A stretch of 14,675 nucleotides of DNA from Acidaminococcaceae bacterium (GCA_003512125.1 DOSQ01000189.1:1-14675); one strand, 5' to 3'; counted from the first letter of the stretch, positions 1 through 7,303 are shown. Numbers and translations are program-made. The notes: generated by a model from the letters alone, not told the origin.

Positions 1-1150
1 GCATCTTGTTATAGGCGGCCACAAACGCCGCTTTAATTTCATCTTCTGTGACAAACGGGGTCTTGCATTTTTCGCCTTTGTATTTTTTGTTGCACCGATA
101 TACGATTTTGCGATATTTGTCGGTGGAGTGCCAAACTTTTGACCCGTACCATCCGCCGCAGTCCCCGCACTTTATTTTATTGCAAAATATGGTCCTGCCA
201 CTGTAGTTCAAGCCATCCGCCTTCCGTTTTTCCAGTTCGGCCTGCACCAAATCAAATGCAGCGGGATTGATGATGGCCTCGTGGTTTCCTTCTACATAAT
301 ATTGGGGGATCTCCCCGTTGTTTCTTTTCTTCTTTTTCTGTAGGAAATCCACCGTGTAATATTTTTGTAAAAGGGCGTCCCCTTTGTATTTTTCATTCAT
401 AAGGATGGCACGCACGGTAACCGAACTCCATACGTCCTTGCCCATTGGCGTCTTTATGCCCCGGCGGGTCAGTTCGGTCGCAATCTTATTCTGGCTGAAA
501 CCCTGAAGGAAAAGGCGGAAAATCAGCCGCACCGTTTCCGCCTGTTTGGGATTCACTACCAGCTTTCCCGTCTCCTTGTCTTTATCCAGGCCGAGAAAAT
601 GGTCATAAACGAAGCTGACCTTGCCATCTGCGAACCGCTTACGATATCCCCAGGTTACGTTTTCCGATATGGAACGGCTCTCTTCCTGGGCAAGACTGGA
701 CATGATTGTGATGAGCAGTTCCCCCTTGGAATCCATCGTCCATATGTTTTCTTTCTCAAAATAAATCTCTATCCCCGCCGCCTTCAGCTGGCGTACTGTC
801 GTCAGGCTGTCCACCGTGTTCCGGGCAAACCGGCTCACGCTTTTGGTCACGATCAGGTCAATCTTCCCGGCAAGCGCATCTGCCACCATAGACTTGAATC
901 CCTCACGCTTTTTAGTGTTCGTAGCAGAGATGCCTTCATCCGTGTATATCCCAACAAACTCCCAGTCGCTGCGGCTGTTTATATAATTCGTATAATACTC
1001 CACCTGCGCCTCATAGCTGGTCGCCTGCTCTTCATGGTCGGTCGAAACGCGGGCATACCCGGCAACGCGCCTTTTTTGCAAGCCGTTGATCGGCATGGCC
1101 GTAAATTTCCTGATTGTGGCGGGAATCTCCGTCACTTTTCTTTGCGTCAT
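1..1150 (-). CDS. Large serine recombinase, C-terminus beyond the window
   Basis: Site-specific DNA recombinase of the serine integrase/resolvase family, open to the left edge; 383 codons are visible. The N-terminal catalytic domain has the GYARVSTD motif, with the likely nucleophile Ser36. Conserved blocks follow: TDEGISAT, VTKSVSRFARNTVDSL and SLAQEESRSISENV. The recombinase (DUF4368/PF07508-like) region comes next, and then a zinc-ribbon start with two Cys-x2-Cys-type pairs around residues 345-375. Only the C-terminal coiled-coil end is missing. The ATG at 1150-1148 overlaps the stop of the upstream recombinase as ATGA, so the two are probably translationally coupled. It is a paralogue of that neighbour. 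Its likely role is excision or integration of a mobile element extending to the left. The family is certain; the exact element is not. Confidence 0.93.
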   Translation of the reverse strand, partial: MTQRKVTEIPATIRKFTAMPINGLQKRRVAGYARVSTDHEEQATSYEAQVEYYTNYINSRSDWEFVGIYTDEGISATNTKKREGFKSMVADALAGKIDLIVTKSVSRFARNTVDSLTTVRQLKAAGIEIYFEKENIWTMDSKGELLITIMSSLAQEESRSISENVTWGYRKRFADGKVSFVYDHFLGLDKDKETGKLVVNPKQAETVRLIFRLFLQGFSQNKIATELTRRGIKTPMGKDVWSSVTVRAILMNEKYKGDALLQKYYTVDFLQKKKKRNNGEIPQYYVEGNHEAIINPAAFDLVQAELEKRKADGLNYSGRTIFCNKIKCGDCGGWYGSKVWHSTDKYRKIVYRCNKKYKGEKCKTPFVTEDEIKAAFVAAYNKM

Positions 1151-2460
1151 TCTTTTTCACCCTCCTTCTGCAGTATCCTTCTTCTTTCCATCCACCAGGC
1201 CTTGTACTCTGGCGTCCAATGGTCCTTGCGTCCTGTGTTCGGACACTCCTTCGTGACCACCATCCCGTCTTTCAGATGAAATTCAAGCACATTGCGCTTT
1301 GGCACACAGATAAATTCCACCTTGTCCAAAAAGACATCTTCATCAAACTGATCCAGCCCCAACACCACAGCGCAGGTTTGTTTCAGGTTATTTTGGTTCA
1401 GCGAGCCGCCAATGCCACAGGGCTTATGCAGATATGAATGGGAACAGCATAGCCAATATTCTGCATGTCCATACCGGGTGGTGTGCTGGTAATACAGGCC
1501 ACAGGCGGGGCATTTAATCTTGTCTTTAAAACAGCTGGCATACCGAGTCCGGGGTATTTCGCCTTGCTCCTTCCGGCGCCGCATCTCGGCCTGCACAAGG
1601 TCGAATGTTTCCTTATCAATAATCGCCGGATGGGTTCCTTCCACATAATATTGGGTAAGTTCACCGCCGTTCTTTTTATGTTTTTTGGTTATGGGGTCGG
1701 AAATATATTCTTTCATCAGAAGAAGGTTCCCGGTATAAGTTATGTTGGTAAGGACCATCTTGATATTGGAATCCTGCCACCGTTTCCCGTTTCTTGTCCT
1801 GATGCCTTCTGCCGCGAACTCCTTCTCTGTTTGCCGCCGGGATTTCCCGTCAAGAAAGTTTTGGAATATGCGCCGGACGACGGCTGCCTCCTCCGGGACG
1901 ATGACCAATTCATCGCCTTCCCAACGGTAACCATAAGCCCGGACGCGACCGTTCGGGATTCCTTTTTTCATCCGCTTCCGAATCCCCCACCGCACATTGT
2001 CAGAAATGCTCCGGCTTTCCTCCTGTGCGAAGGATGCGAGTATGGTCAGCATCAGTTCACCGTCCCCGGTCATGGTGCTGATATGCTCCTTTTCAAACCG
2101 TACCTCCACACCGATATCCCGCAGATGGCGAACCGTGTTCAGCAAATCCACTGTATTTCGGGCGAATCGCTGAATCGATTTAGTAAGTATTATGTCGATT
2201 TCCCCGTTATCAGCGGCCTGCACCATGCTTTGGAATCCATCCCGTTTTGCAATACCTGTTCCAGATATCCCGTCATCCACAAATACGCCGGCATATTGCC
2301 ACCCTGGTGTGTTCTGGATCAACGAGCTGTAGTAACTGATTTGCGCGGAAAGGGAATGGTGCAGCCGTTCCGTTTCCATGGAGATACGGGCATAGGCCGC
2401 GACCTTCTTCCTGGTCTGCAAGGCAGGCCGGGACCGTTCAATCCGCATTACTTTCGCCAT
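1147..2460 (-). CDS. Large serine recombinase (437 aa)
   Basis: Complete serine-family site-specific recombinase. The catalytic domain starts with AAYARIS, with the likely nucleophile Ser27. It continues with FVDDGISGTGIAKRDGF, LTKSIQRFARNTVDLL and SFAQEESRSISDNVRWG (residues about 60-165). The DNA-binding recombinase domain covers about 170-290. A zinc ribbon follows, with C-P-A-C at about 322-325 and further Cys near 346-358. At 437 residues it is shorter than typical 500-550-residue integrases; the C-terminal coiled-coil region is reduced, so it may act together with the following recombinase. A near-perfect ribosome binding site (AAGGAGGTGA) lies just before the ATG. It sits 35 bp after a SHOCT-like gene and overlaps the next recombinase by 4 bp. 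Such tandem recombinases are usual in Clostridia/Negativicutes mobile elements. Confidence 0.95.
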   Translation of the reverse strand: MAKVMRIERSRPALQTRKKVAAYARISMETERLHHSLSAQISYYSSLIQNTPGWQYAGVFVDDGISGTGIAKRDGFQSMVQAADNGEIDIILTKSIQRFARNTVDLLNTVRHLRDIGVEVRFEKEHISTMTGDGELMLTILASFAQEESRSISDNVRWGIRKRMKKGIPNGRVRAYGYRWEGDELVIVPEEAAVVRRIFQNFLDGKSRRQTEKEFAAEGIRTRNGKRWQDSNIKMVLTNITYTGNLLLMKEYISDPITKKHKKNGGELTQYYVEGTHPAIIDKETFDLVQAEMRRRKEQGEIPRTRYASCFKDKIKCPACGLYYQHTTRYGHAEYWLCCSHSYLHKPCGIGGSLNQNNLKQTCAVVLGLDQFDEDVFLDKVEFICVPKRNVLEFHLKDGMVVTKECPNTGRKDHWTPEYKAWWMERRRILQKEGEKE

Positions 2461-2495
2461 GTCATCACCTCCTTTTCGCTACCATATATCACTCT

Positions 2496-2681
2496 TTATT
2501 GCGTTGAAGTCAACGCCATAGAAGAAAATAATGTGCCTAAAACCGGTTTATATTTTTCGCTATAAATTGTTTCGAACCGGTGGTATTCCTCTTCTGAAAC
2601 CACGCCATCGGAGAGCATCTTCCGCACAATGTGCATGGTGGTCTGATACAGCATTTCCTTCCAAAGCTCTTTCCTATCCAA
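2496..2681 (-). CDS. SHOCT-like small protein (61 aa, TTG start)
   Basis: Small protein with a helix-turn pattern LYQTTMHIVRKMLSDGVVSEEEYHRFE followed by a conserved KYKPVLGTLFS tail. This matches the SHOCT-like (SHOCT_2 type) proteins that accompany serine recombinases in Firmicutes elements; the assignment is from memory of the family. I chose the TTG at 2681-2679 because AAAGGAGGG ends 7 nt upstream of it; the longer reading frame from 2759 has no such site. It is a close paralogue of the gene just upstream (2756-2926), 74 bp away, suggesting tandem duplication. Its role is unknown; co-transcription suggests an accessory or assembly factor for the recombinases. The longer frame back to 2759 cannot be excluded. 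Confidence 0.8.
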   Translation of the reverse strand: MDRKELWKEMLYQTTMHIVRKMLSDGVVSEEEYHRFETIYSEKYKPVLGTLFSSMALTSTQ

Positions 2682-2755
2682 CGCTTCTCCCTCCTTTGAA
2701 TATCGCCGTGACCGGCTGCTTCCTACGCCATTCATCACTCTTTCCGGCAATTTAG

Positions 2756-2926
2756 TCAACCAACCGCGGAAAATAACGAGCCGAGCACCGGGTGATATTT
2801 TTTGAGGAAAATGACTTCCACCTTCCGGTATTCTTCTTCTGAAATCAGTCCCTCCGACATCATCTTTCGGGCGATGTGCATCGTGGCCTGGTACAGTTTT
2901 TCGTTTCGGAGTTCTTCTTTACTCAT
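2756..2926 (-). CDS. SHOCT-like small protein (56 aa)
   Basis: Paralogue of the downstream small gene. It shares the pattern LYQATMHIARKMMSEGLISEEEYRK and the PVLGSLFS end. The ATG at 2926-2924 has GGGAGGGAA a few bases upstream and overlaps the 3' end of the HTH/zinc-finger gene by 8 bp, so translation is probably coupled. The short length, the two amphipathic helices around a G-(L/V)-(I/V)-S-EEEY turn, and the position before serine recombinases are typical of the SHOCT-like family on mobile elements. Function is unknown. The longer frame back to 3019 lies inside the upstream gene and is not needed. Confidence 0.82.
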   Translation of the reverse strand: MSKEELRNEKLYQATMHIARKMMSEGLISEEEYRKVEVIFLKKYHPVLGSLFSAVG

Positions 2927-3344
2927 GGCGTTCCCTCCCATGGAACCGGTCGGCAAGATAGCAGGCATGGCAGCAATATTTTCTTTCCCTGTCCCCGTAG
3001 ACCTGGAACGCTTTACCACAATGCTTACATTTAAAATAATAGACAGCTTTTCGTTTCACCTGATCGAGGTGAGTGTTCCACCACTGGTTCCGACATTTGT
3101 CAGAGCAGAAGCGTCGAGGTTTCTGCTTTGCGACCTGCCGGATTTCCTGACCGCAGTTTTCACAACGGGTCGTGTTCCCTTTACCTGCCACAGAAAAGCC
3201 GGTCGTCTTTTTTGCATTGATCTTCTTCCTGCGGCAGAATGATTTTACTGTGTTGAGCGATACGCCCAGTTTTCTGGCAATGGTTACATATCCATTCCCT
3301 TCCGCACGTAATTTGAGTATTTTCGTTCTTTCATTTTCCGTCAT
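2919..3344 (-). CDS. HTH and double zinc-finger protein, sigma-70-like annotation
   Basis: First gene of the recombinase operon, 141 residues. Residues 6-40 form a sigma-70 region 4-like helix-turn-helix (GYVTIARKLGVSLNTVKSFCRR). Two zinc-knuckle modules follow: C61-x2-C64 with C80-x3-C84, and C106-x2-C109 with C124-x3-C128. The stretch RRFCSDKCRNQWWN between them is characteristic of this family, often labelled 'RNA polymerase subunit sigma-70' or HTH protein in recombinase clusters. The ATG at 3344-3342 follows GGAGGAA by 7 nt. In-frame Met codons further upstream (3407, 3443) lack a comparable site. It probably binds DNA as regulator or accessory factor of the element. True sigma activity is doubtful, because region 2 is missing. 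Confidence 0.85.
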   Translation of the reverse strand: MTENERTKILKLRAEGNGYVTIARKLGVSLNTVKSFCRRKKINAKKTTGFSVAGKGNTTRCENCGQEIRQVAKQKPRRFCSDKCRNQWWNTHLDQVKRKAVYYFKCKHCGKAFQVYGDRERKYCCHACYLADRFHGRERHE

Positions 3345-3636
3345 ATCCGATTCCTCCGTCCATGGAATATCAGGAAGTTTTTCTGAAAACCGCCCTTCAT
3401 TGCACATGGGAAATAAACACCAAAAAGTTAAGGCTGTTTTCAAAATTTTTCTTTCCTCTCACCCCAACCCGAAAAACTTAACCCCCTTCGTTAAGGCGGC
3501 CCAAAATGGCTCGATAAAGATATCGCACCACTTGATTTAGAAGCGCTGGCGGGGCTTTAACGATTACCGCACCCCCGCTCCTTATCTTCCTCTGTTCACT
3601 TTGAGCCAAAAATTATAGTGAAAAGCAAAAAAAATA
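3345..3636. other. Intergenic leader of the recombinase operon
   Basis: No convincing gene is seen here. Repeated GTTAAG/CTTAAC words occur. GTTAAGG lies at 3427-3433, and an inverted pair CTTAAC (3477-3482) / GTTAAG (3490-3495) is separated by 7 nt. These could be operator sites for the operon reading leftward. A weak minus-strand promoter (TTGAAA with a TTTAT-type -10) may lie near 3415-3445; the match is poor. Confidence 0.4.
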
Positions 3637-3660
3637 CCGCCGGGGAGATTCCCGACGGAA
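3626..3660 (-). terminator. Rho-independent terminator after the Sel1 lipoprotein
   Basis: On the minus strand CCGTCGGG-AATCTC-CCCGGCGG forms an 8-bp stem with one T-G wobble (3637-3658), followed by TA and a run of eight T. It lies about 105 nt past the stop of the Sel1-repeat gene and before the recombinase operon, insulating the two units. Confidence 0.8.
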
Positions 3661-3764
3661 AATTACCTATCAATTTAAAAGGAGCAGGTGCACTCTGTGC
3701 GAACCCTGGTATAATACCAAATTCTGAAAAACGATCTGCTTCTTTTATTTCGTTTGTATAAGTT

Positions 3765-4502
3765 TTATGAATTATTATTTTTTTCTTCTTTCATTTCATC
3801 CAACTCTATTTTAGCAAAGCCTGCGGTATCTTCATTTTTTAATGCTTTCTCATATAACTCTTTTGCCTTGATATTATTTTTTGAAACACCAGTCCCTTTT
3901 CTATAGCAATCTGCTAAACTAAGTAAGGCAAAAGCATGTCCCTGTTCAGTAAGTTTTTTATATAAATTAAAAGCTTCCTTTTCATTTTTCTTTGTGCCTA
4001 TACCTTCTTCGTAACATTGAGCTAAATGATATTGTGCTTCAGCATGACCTTGTTGGGCTGCTTTATTATACCATTGAAACGCTTTATCAAAATCGTTGTA
4101 ATATTCGTCATAGATATAACCTACTTTGAACTGTGCTTCAGCATGACCTTCTTGAGCAGGTCTTGAAAGCCAATATAACGCTTGCTTAATATCTTGTTCT
4201 GCTCTGAAGCCAAGAAAATAGCTTTGTCCTACCTGATATTGAGCCTCAATATCACCAAGTTCAGCAGCTTTTCTCCACCACTTAAACGACTCATATTCAG
4301 TTCCTTTACCAACTTTTTTATCAGCTTCTTTTGCTAAAGCAATATATTTTTTCAATTCACTATCTTTATCACTATTCTTATTTGACGTTGATGCTTTAAT
4401 CTGCTGTTGTGAAGCATTGCCTGAGTCTGATTTACATGCAACAACACCAAAAGATAAAATAAATATTGCTACACATAACATCAAACTTAAAAGTTTGCGC
4501 AT
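3765..4502 (-). CDS. Sel1-repeat (TPR-like) lipoprotein
   Basis: A 245-residue exported lipoprotein. Residues 1-23 are a signal peptide with the lipobox GVVAC, giving lipidation at Cys23, and then a Ser/Gln/Lys-rich linker to about residue 60. From about 74 to 228 there are four to five Sel1-like repeats, each with the A-E-x-Q-(Y/F)-x-(V/L)-(G/A) and Y-x-(K/R)-A pattern (for example GHAEAQFKVGYIYDEYYND and GHAEAQYHLAQCYEEGIGT). Such repeats form alpha-solenoids for protein binding at the cell surface or in the periplasm. The ATG at 4502 follows GGAGGAAAA; the frame continues upstream but has no better site. The gene is markedly more AT-rich than the genes to its right and has its own promoter and terminator, suggesting accessory or transferred DNA. 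Its partner is unknown. Confidence 0.9.
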   Translation of the reverse strand: MRKLLSLMLCVAIFILSFGVVACKSDSGNASQQQIKASTSNKNSDKDSELKKYIALAKEADKKVGKGTEYESFKWWRKAAELGDIEAQYQVGQSYFLGFRAEQDIKQALYWLSRPAQEGHAEAQFKVGYIYDEYYNDFDKAFQWYNKAAQQGHAEAQYHLAQCYEEGIGTKKNEKEAFNLYKKLTEQGHAFALLSLADCYRKGTGVSKNNIKAKELYEKALKNEDTAGFAKIELDEMKEEKNNNS

Positions 4503-4605
4503 GTAATTTTCCTCCAGCACATTATTAAATATTGCAACTTTTCTCACGACTGTAAAAATTAGTTGTTATCAAAATTTTATTCCATAATTTCATACATTAT
4601 TTTTT

Positions 4606-4614
4606 ATTATATCA
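4606..4614 (-). promoter_or_regulatory. Extended -10 promoter for the Sel1 gene
   Basis: The minus strand reads TGATATAAT, a perfect TATAAT (4611-4606) with the extended TGn element. It lies about 100 nt upstream of the Sel1 start codon. No good -35 hexamer is visible, as is common for extended -10 promoters. Confidence 0.55.
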
Positions 4615-4628
4615 CAAGTTTAGGCTAT

Positions 4629-4646
4629 ATGGTCGCTTTTTAAGCG
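4629..4646. repeat. Small hairpin of unknown role
   Basis: GTCGCTT-TTT-AAGCGAC forms a 7-bp perfect stem with a 3-nt loop in the region between the Sel1 promoter and the trmK remnant. No T-run follows on either strand, so it is not a clear terminator. Coordinates are good to about one or two bases. Confidence 0.4.
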
Positions 4647-4694
4647 ACACATTTGTCTCTACACAACTTGGATTTTTCACTTATAGCAAAAATT

Positions 4695-4726
4695 GAAAAA
4701 GGCACGTAGGTTTTATCCTACGGGCC
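4695..4726 (-). terminator. Rho-independent terminator downstream of the trmK remnant
   Basis: On the minus strand GGCCCGTAGG-ATAAAA-CCTACGTGCC folds as a 10-bp stem with one mismatch (4701-4726), followed directly by TTTTT. It lies just after the stop at 4738 in the second reading frame of the remnant. It may be the terminator of whatever gene supplied the 3' part of the chimaeric sequence. Confidence 0.75.
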
Positions 4727-4737
4727 ATAAAGTCTCA

Positions 4738-4866
4738 TTACAATTTTCGTACAGCCGCAAAAAGGCTCACGGCAGCGATAACATACGCAATGTTCCGCTG
4801 CCGTTTAATTTTGCGTTGCCGGAACTTTTCCTCTTCTTCGTACTGTTTCAATAATCTGTTGGCATT
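4738..4866 (-). pseudogene. 3' remnant of an unidentified gene joined to trmK
   Basis: After the trmK homology stops, the minus strand contains a coding-looking tail in a frame different from trmK. It reads NANRLLKQYEEEEKFRQRKIK and then a hydrophobic segment (about AYVIAAVSLFAAV) before TAA at 4740-4738. It resembles the C-terminus of a small protein with a charged coiled-coil and one membrane helix, and a terminator follows at once. I do not recognise the source. It could also be chance, but the position before a good terminator favours a real gene end. Confidence 0.35.
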
Positions 4867-5140
4867 CTGCAATGACGACCGCTTCCGCTTCGCCGGGCTG
4901 CAGGCCGGACAGCCCCGGGGCCTGCCGCACTTCGATGCGCTCCCCCATTCCGTAACGGGACACCGTTTCCCGGGCTGCGGTACAGGGACCTTCGGCAATG
5001 TCGGATGCAACCACTCTGGCACAACGCCCGGACTGAATCAGCAGGACCGGAACATACCCGTGGTCCGTGCCGATATCGGCAGCCGTCTTACAGGCGGGAA
5101 CCAGAGATGCCACCGTTTCCAATCTCACTCCTGCATTCAT
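4805..5140 (-). pseudogene. trmK: trmK remnant: tRNA (adenine-N1) methyltransferase, N-terminal part only
   Basis: Residues 1-91 match the start of TrmK (m1A22 tRNA methyltransferase): RLETVASLVP, then the SAM-binding motif I ADIGTDHGYVPVLL (about residues 20-33), ASDIAEGPCTAA, and PGEAEAVVIA. In the family VIA is followed by GMGG and about 130 more residues. Here it continues instead with ECQQIIETVRRRG and stops at 4805, giving only 111 residues. The catalytic and C-terminal parts are absent, so the product should be inactive. Homology ends at about 4867, where unrelated sequence begins. AGGGGA precedes the ATG at 5140, and a good promoter with an inverted repeat lies upstream. Causes could be a deletion or integration of the neighbouring recombinase element into trmK. 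Confidence 0.75.
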
Positions 5141-5153
5141 ACAAATATCCCCT

Positions 5154-5191
5154 GATAACTTGAATTTTGTTATCTACATTATAACAAAAAG
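5154..5191 (-). promoter_or_regulatory. Promoter with overlapping inverted repeat (operator-like)
   Basis: The minus strand has TGTTATAAT, an extended -10 (TATAAT 5183-5178). It sits inside a perfect inverted repeat: TTTTGTTAT (5165-5173), 7-nt spacer, ATAACAAAA (5181-5189). A further GATAAC copy at 5154-5159 pairs with GTTATC at 5169-5174, giving three half-sites. This layout suggests a repressor site on the transcript entering the trmK remnant. The regulator is not identifiable. Confidence 0.5.
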
Positions 5192-5237
5192 AGTTGCCAG
5201 GGGAAAGGTGCAAAGCGTTTTCCTTTTTGTTGTGCCC

Positions 5238-7202
5238 TCATAAGCTCCCGGCCGTGGGTTGTCGGGACGGATTCTGCAGGCCGCCACTTTGATACAGTTC
5301 GCTGGCACCCTGGTACCACGCGATGGCCCGTTCTTCCAGGGCGGAATCCGGCGGGAGTTTTTCGTAACGGCTCTTCTGCCAGTCCGCTATGCGGAAGACG
5401 GAGGACTGTTTGCCGGGTTTCAGCATGACAAGCCGGTCGCCTTCCACATATCCCAGCGTCTGGTAGGTGCTGATGAAGGCACGTTCCTGCCCGGCAGGCA
5501 CGGTGGCGATATCGCGCCCCATGAACCGCGACGTGTAGGAGATGCCCAGCATGCCCAGCAGGGTCGGCGCCAGGTCCATCTGGCTGATCAGCCGGTCATT
5601 CACACCGGGGGCAATCAGCGCAGGGGCATAGACGAGACACGGAATATGGTACTTGTTCACGGGCAGGGCCGTTTTTCCGGCTGCCGAAGCCTGATGGTCC
5701 GCCACGATGACGAAGACCGTATTGTTGAACCACGGCCGGCGTTCCGCCTTTTTCAGGAAATCATGGATGGCCCAGTCCGTATAACGGACACCGCCTTCCC
5801 GGCCTCCCTGCTTTGCCTGGATCCTGTCCTCAGGAAAAATGAAAGGACGGTGGTTGCTGGTCGTCATGACCATCTCGAAAGCCGGCTCTCCTTTGGCCGC
5901 ATGGTCATCCATGGCCTTCAGGACCTGCTGGAACAGGGTTTCGTCTGCCACGCCCCAGACGGATTCACAGAAAATTTCCTCCTTGGGAATGGAAAGGCGG
6001 TCCAGGACGCGATAGCCGTTGCTGTCATAGAAGGCATTCATGTTGTCGAAATAGCCATATCCTCCGTAGAGGAAATCACTGGTGTACCCGGCTTCCTTCA
6101 TGGCCCCGCCGAGCGTAGCGAGACCTTCGTAAGCAGGCCGGCGCAAGATGGACTGGCCGGGCGTCGGGGGCACGGCCAGGGATAAAGCCTCCAGTCCCCG
6201 GACCGTACGGGTACCGGTGGCATACATGCGGGAGAACATGTAGCATTGTCCGGCCAGTTCGTCAAGGTGCGGCGTCCAGTCGACGCTTCCCTTGTAGACA
6301 CCCATATAATCCGTACTGAGACTTTCCACCGTAATCATGACGACGTTCGGTTTCTGCCGTGTCAGGGCGTTTTGATTGACGACCCGGCGCGTGATGTCGA
6401 TTCCCTTCGTCCCCTTCCCGTCCAGAAACGTGACATTCGGGGCGGCCAGGGCCTGTTTCAGATCCTGTTTCACCGTATCCCCGTCTTCCTGTCTGTAAAA
6501 CCGCGGATAACTGATTTCATTATGAAAATAGGCGTATACGAACCCGTAGGGCCCGTTGCCCGCCAGTTCCACATTGCAGATGTTGTCGCTGACACGGTCC
6601 CGCCAAGCGTCGTCAGGCACTTTGACGGCCAGGACACACAGGACCAGGACGGCGCAGCACCCCGCCAGGGCGCCGGACCTGCCTTTGCCCTCGAAGTGCC
6701 GGGGATAACGGCGTCCCTGCAGCCAGGTCACCAGGGCTGCCGCCACGGCGATGGACGGCAGGATGACAGGCATATTGAACGATTCCCGGATTTGGCCGAT
6801 CATTTCCTGCGTGTAGATCAGGTAATCGACGGAAATGAAATTGAAGTTGGTATGGAACTCCTGCCAATACAGGTACAGGGCCACCAGCGTAAAGACCAGG
6901 AAGGCATTCAGGACAAAGGTCACGCAAAGCAGTGCGCAGCGTCCCGCTTTCCGGTTCAGCCAGCGCGTCGGCAAAAGCCAGAGCAGTATGGCCAGCGGCA
7001 GCGTAAAAAAGACGCCGGACGACGCGTCGTAGACCAGCCCTGTCAGAAAGGTGCGCAGCAGGTCTCCGGCCGCCAGGGACACCATGTCCAGCGACGTCAG
7101 GAGATTGACGGCGCGCAGAAGGGACTGCGCCGCCATATACGTCAGAAAAAAGAGGGCGAGGCAGCGGATCCTGCCTTGCCGCATCTTGTCAAACCATTGC
7201 AT
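5238..7202 (-). CDS. LTA synthase-family sulfatase / phosphoglycerol transferase
   Basis: A 654-residue membrane enzyme. About five hydrophobic segments fill residues 1-195 (roughly 13-33, 47-75, 88-112, 146-162 and 178-195), as in LtaS. An extracytoplasmic alkaline-phosphatase/sulfatase-fold domain follows from about 284. Expected metal and catalytic residues are visible: Glu293 in MITVESLSTDYMG; the probable nucleophile Thr333 in ATGTRTVRG; SNHRPF at 449-454; and Asp502-His503 in VIVADHQA. The family moves glycerol-phosphate from phosphatidylglycerol to teichoic acids or, in diderms, to periplasmic glucans or outer-membrane glycans. The acceptor here is unknown. AAAGGAG lies 8 nt before the ATG. 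It is divergent from the histidine kinase gene and shares the intergenic repeat array at 7298-7337, so the two-component system may control it. Confidence 0.9.
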   Translation of the reverse strand: MQWFDKMRQGRIRCLALFFLTYMAAQSLLRAVNLLTSLDMVSLAAGDLLRTFLTGLVYDASSGVFFTLPLAILLWLLPTRWLNRKAGRCALLCVTFVLNAFLVFTLVALYLYWQEFHTNFNFISVDYLIYTQEMIGQIRESFNMPVILPSIAVAAALVTWLQGRRYPRHFEGKGRSGALAGCCAVLVLCVLAVKVPDDAWRDRVSDNICNVELAGNGPYGFVYAYFHNEISYPRFYRQEDGDTVKQDLKQALAAPNVTFLDGKGTKGIDITRRVVNQNALTRQKPNVVMITVESLSTDYMGVYKGSVDWTPHLDELAGQCYMFSRMYATGTRTVRGLEALSLAVPPTPGQSILRRPAYEGLATLGGAMKEAGYTSDFLYGGYGYFDNMNAFYDSNGYRVLDRLSIPKEEIFCESVWGVADETLFQQVLKAMDDHAAKGEPAFEMVMTTSNHRPFIFPEDRIQAKQGGREGGVRYTDWAIHDFLKKAERRPWFNNTVFVIVADHQASAAGKTALPVNKYHIPCLVYAPALIAPGVNDRLISQMDLAPTLLGMLGISYTSRFMGRDIATVPAGQERAFISTYQTLGYVEGDRLVMLKPGKQSSVFRIADWQKSRYEKLPPDSALEERAIAWYQGASELYQSGGLQNPSRQPTAGSL

Positions 7203-7274
7203 AACCGGTTCTCCTTTGCCATGTGGAATCCGGAGACTGTACCGCCTCCGTTTCGTCCCATCTTAGCAAGCAGG

Positions 7275-7303
7275 ATTAAAGCCGGGACTACGGAAAATTA
7301 AAC
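7275..7303 (-). promoter_or_regulatory. Putative regulator-dependent promoter of the LTA synthase-like gene
   Basis: The minus strand shows TTTAAT at 7280-7275 as a -10. Exactly 17 nt upstream the -35 position (7303-7298) is occupied by the first unit of the TTAAACA repeat array rather than a consensus -35. That is the arrangement expected for PhoB/PhoP-type activated promoters. Confidence 0.5.

Noticed and set aside
1465..2565. 366-codon plus-strand ORF opposite the 437-aa recombinase
   Set aside because: It is the antisense of a gene with clear motifs and its product has no domain features.
2802..3242. 146-codon plus-strand ORF across the SHOCT-like and HTH genes
   Set aside because: Opposite strand of recognised genes with good ribosome binding sites; no own site or motif.
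5259..6185. 308-codon plus-strand ORF opposite the LTA synthase-like gene (and 351 codons at 6246-7301)
   Set aside because: GC-rich antisense frames; low-complexity, Arg/Gly/Gln-rich products with no recognisable structure.
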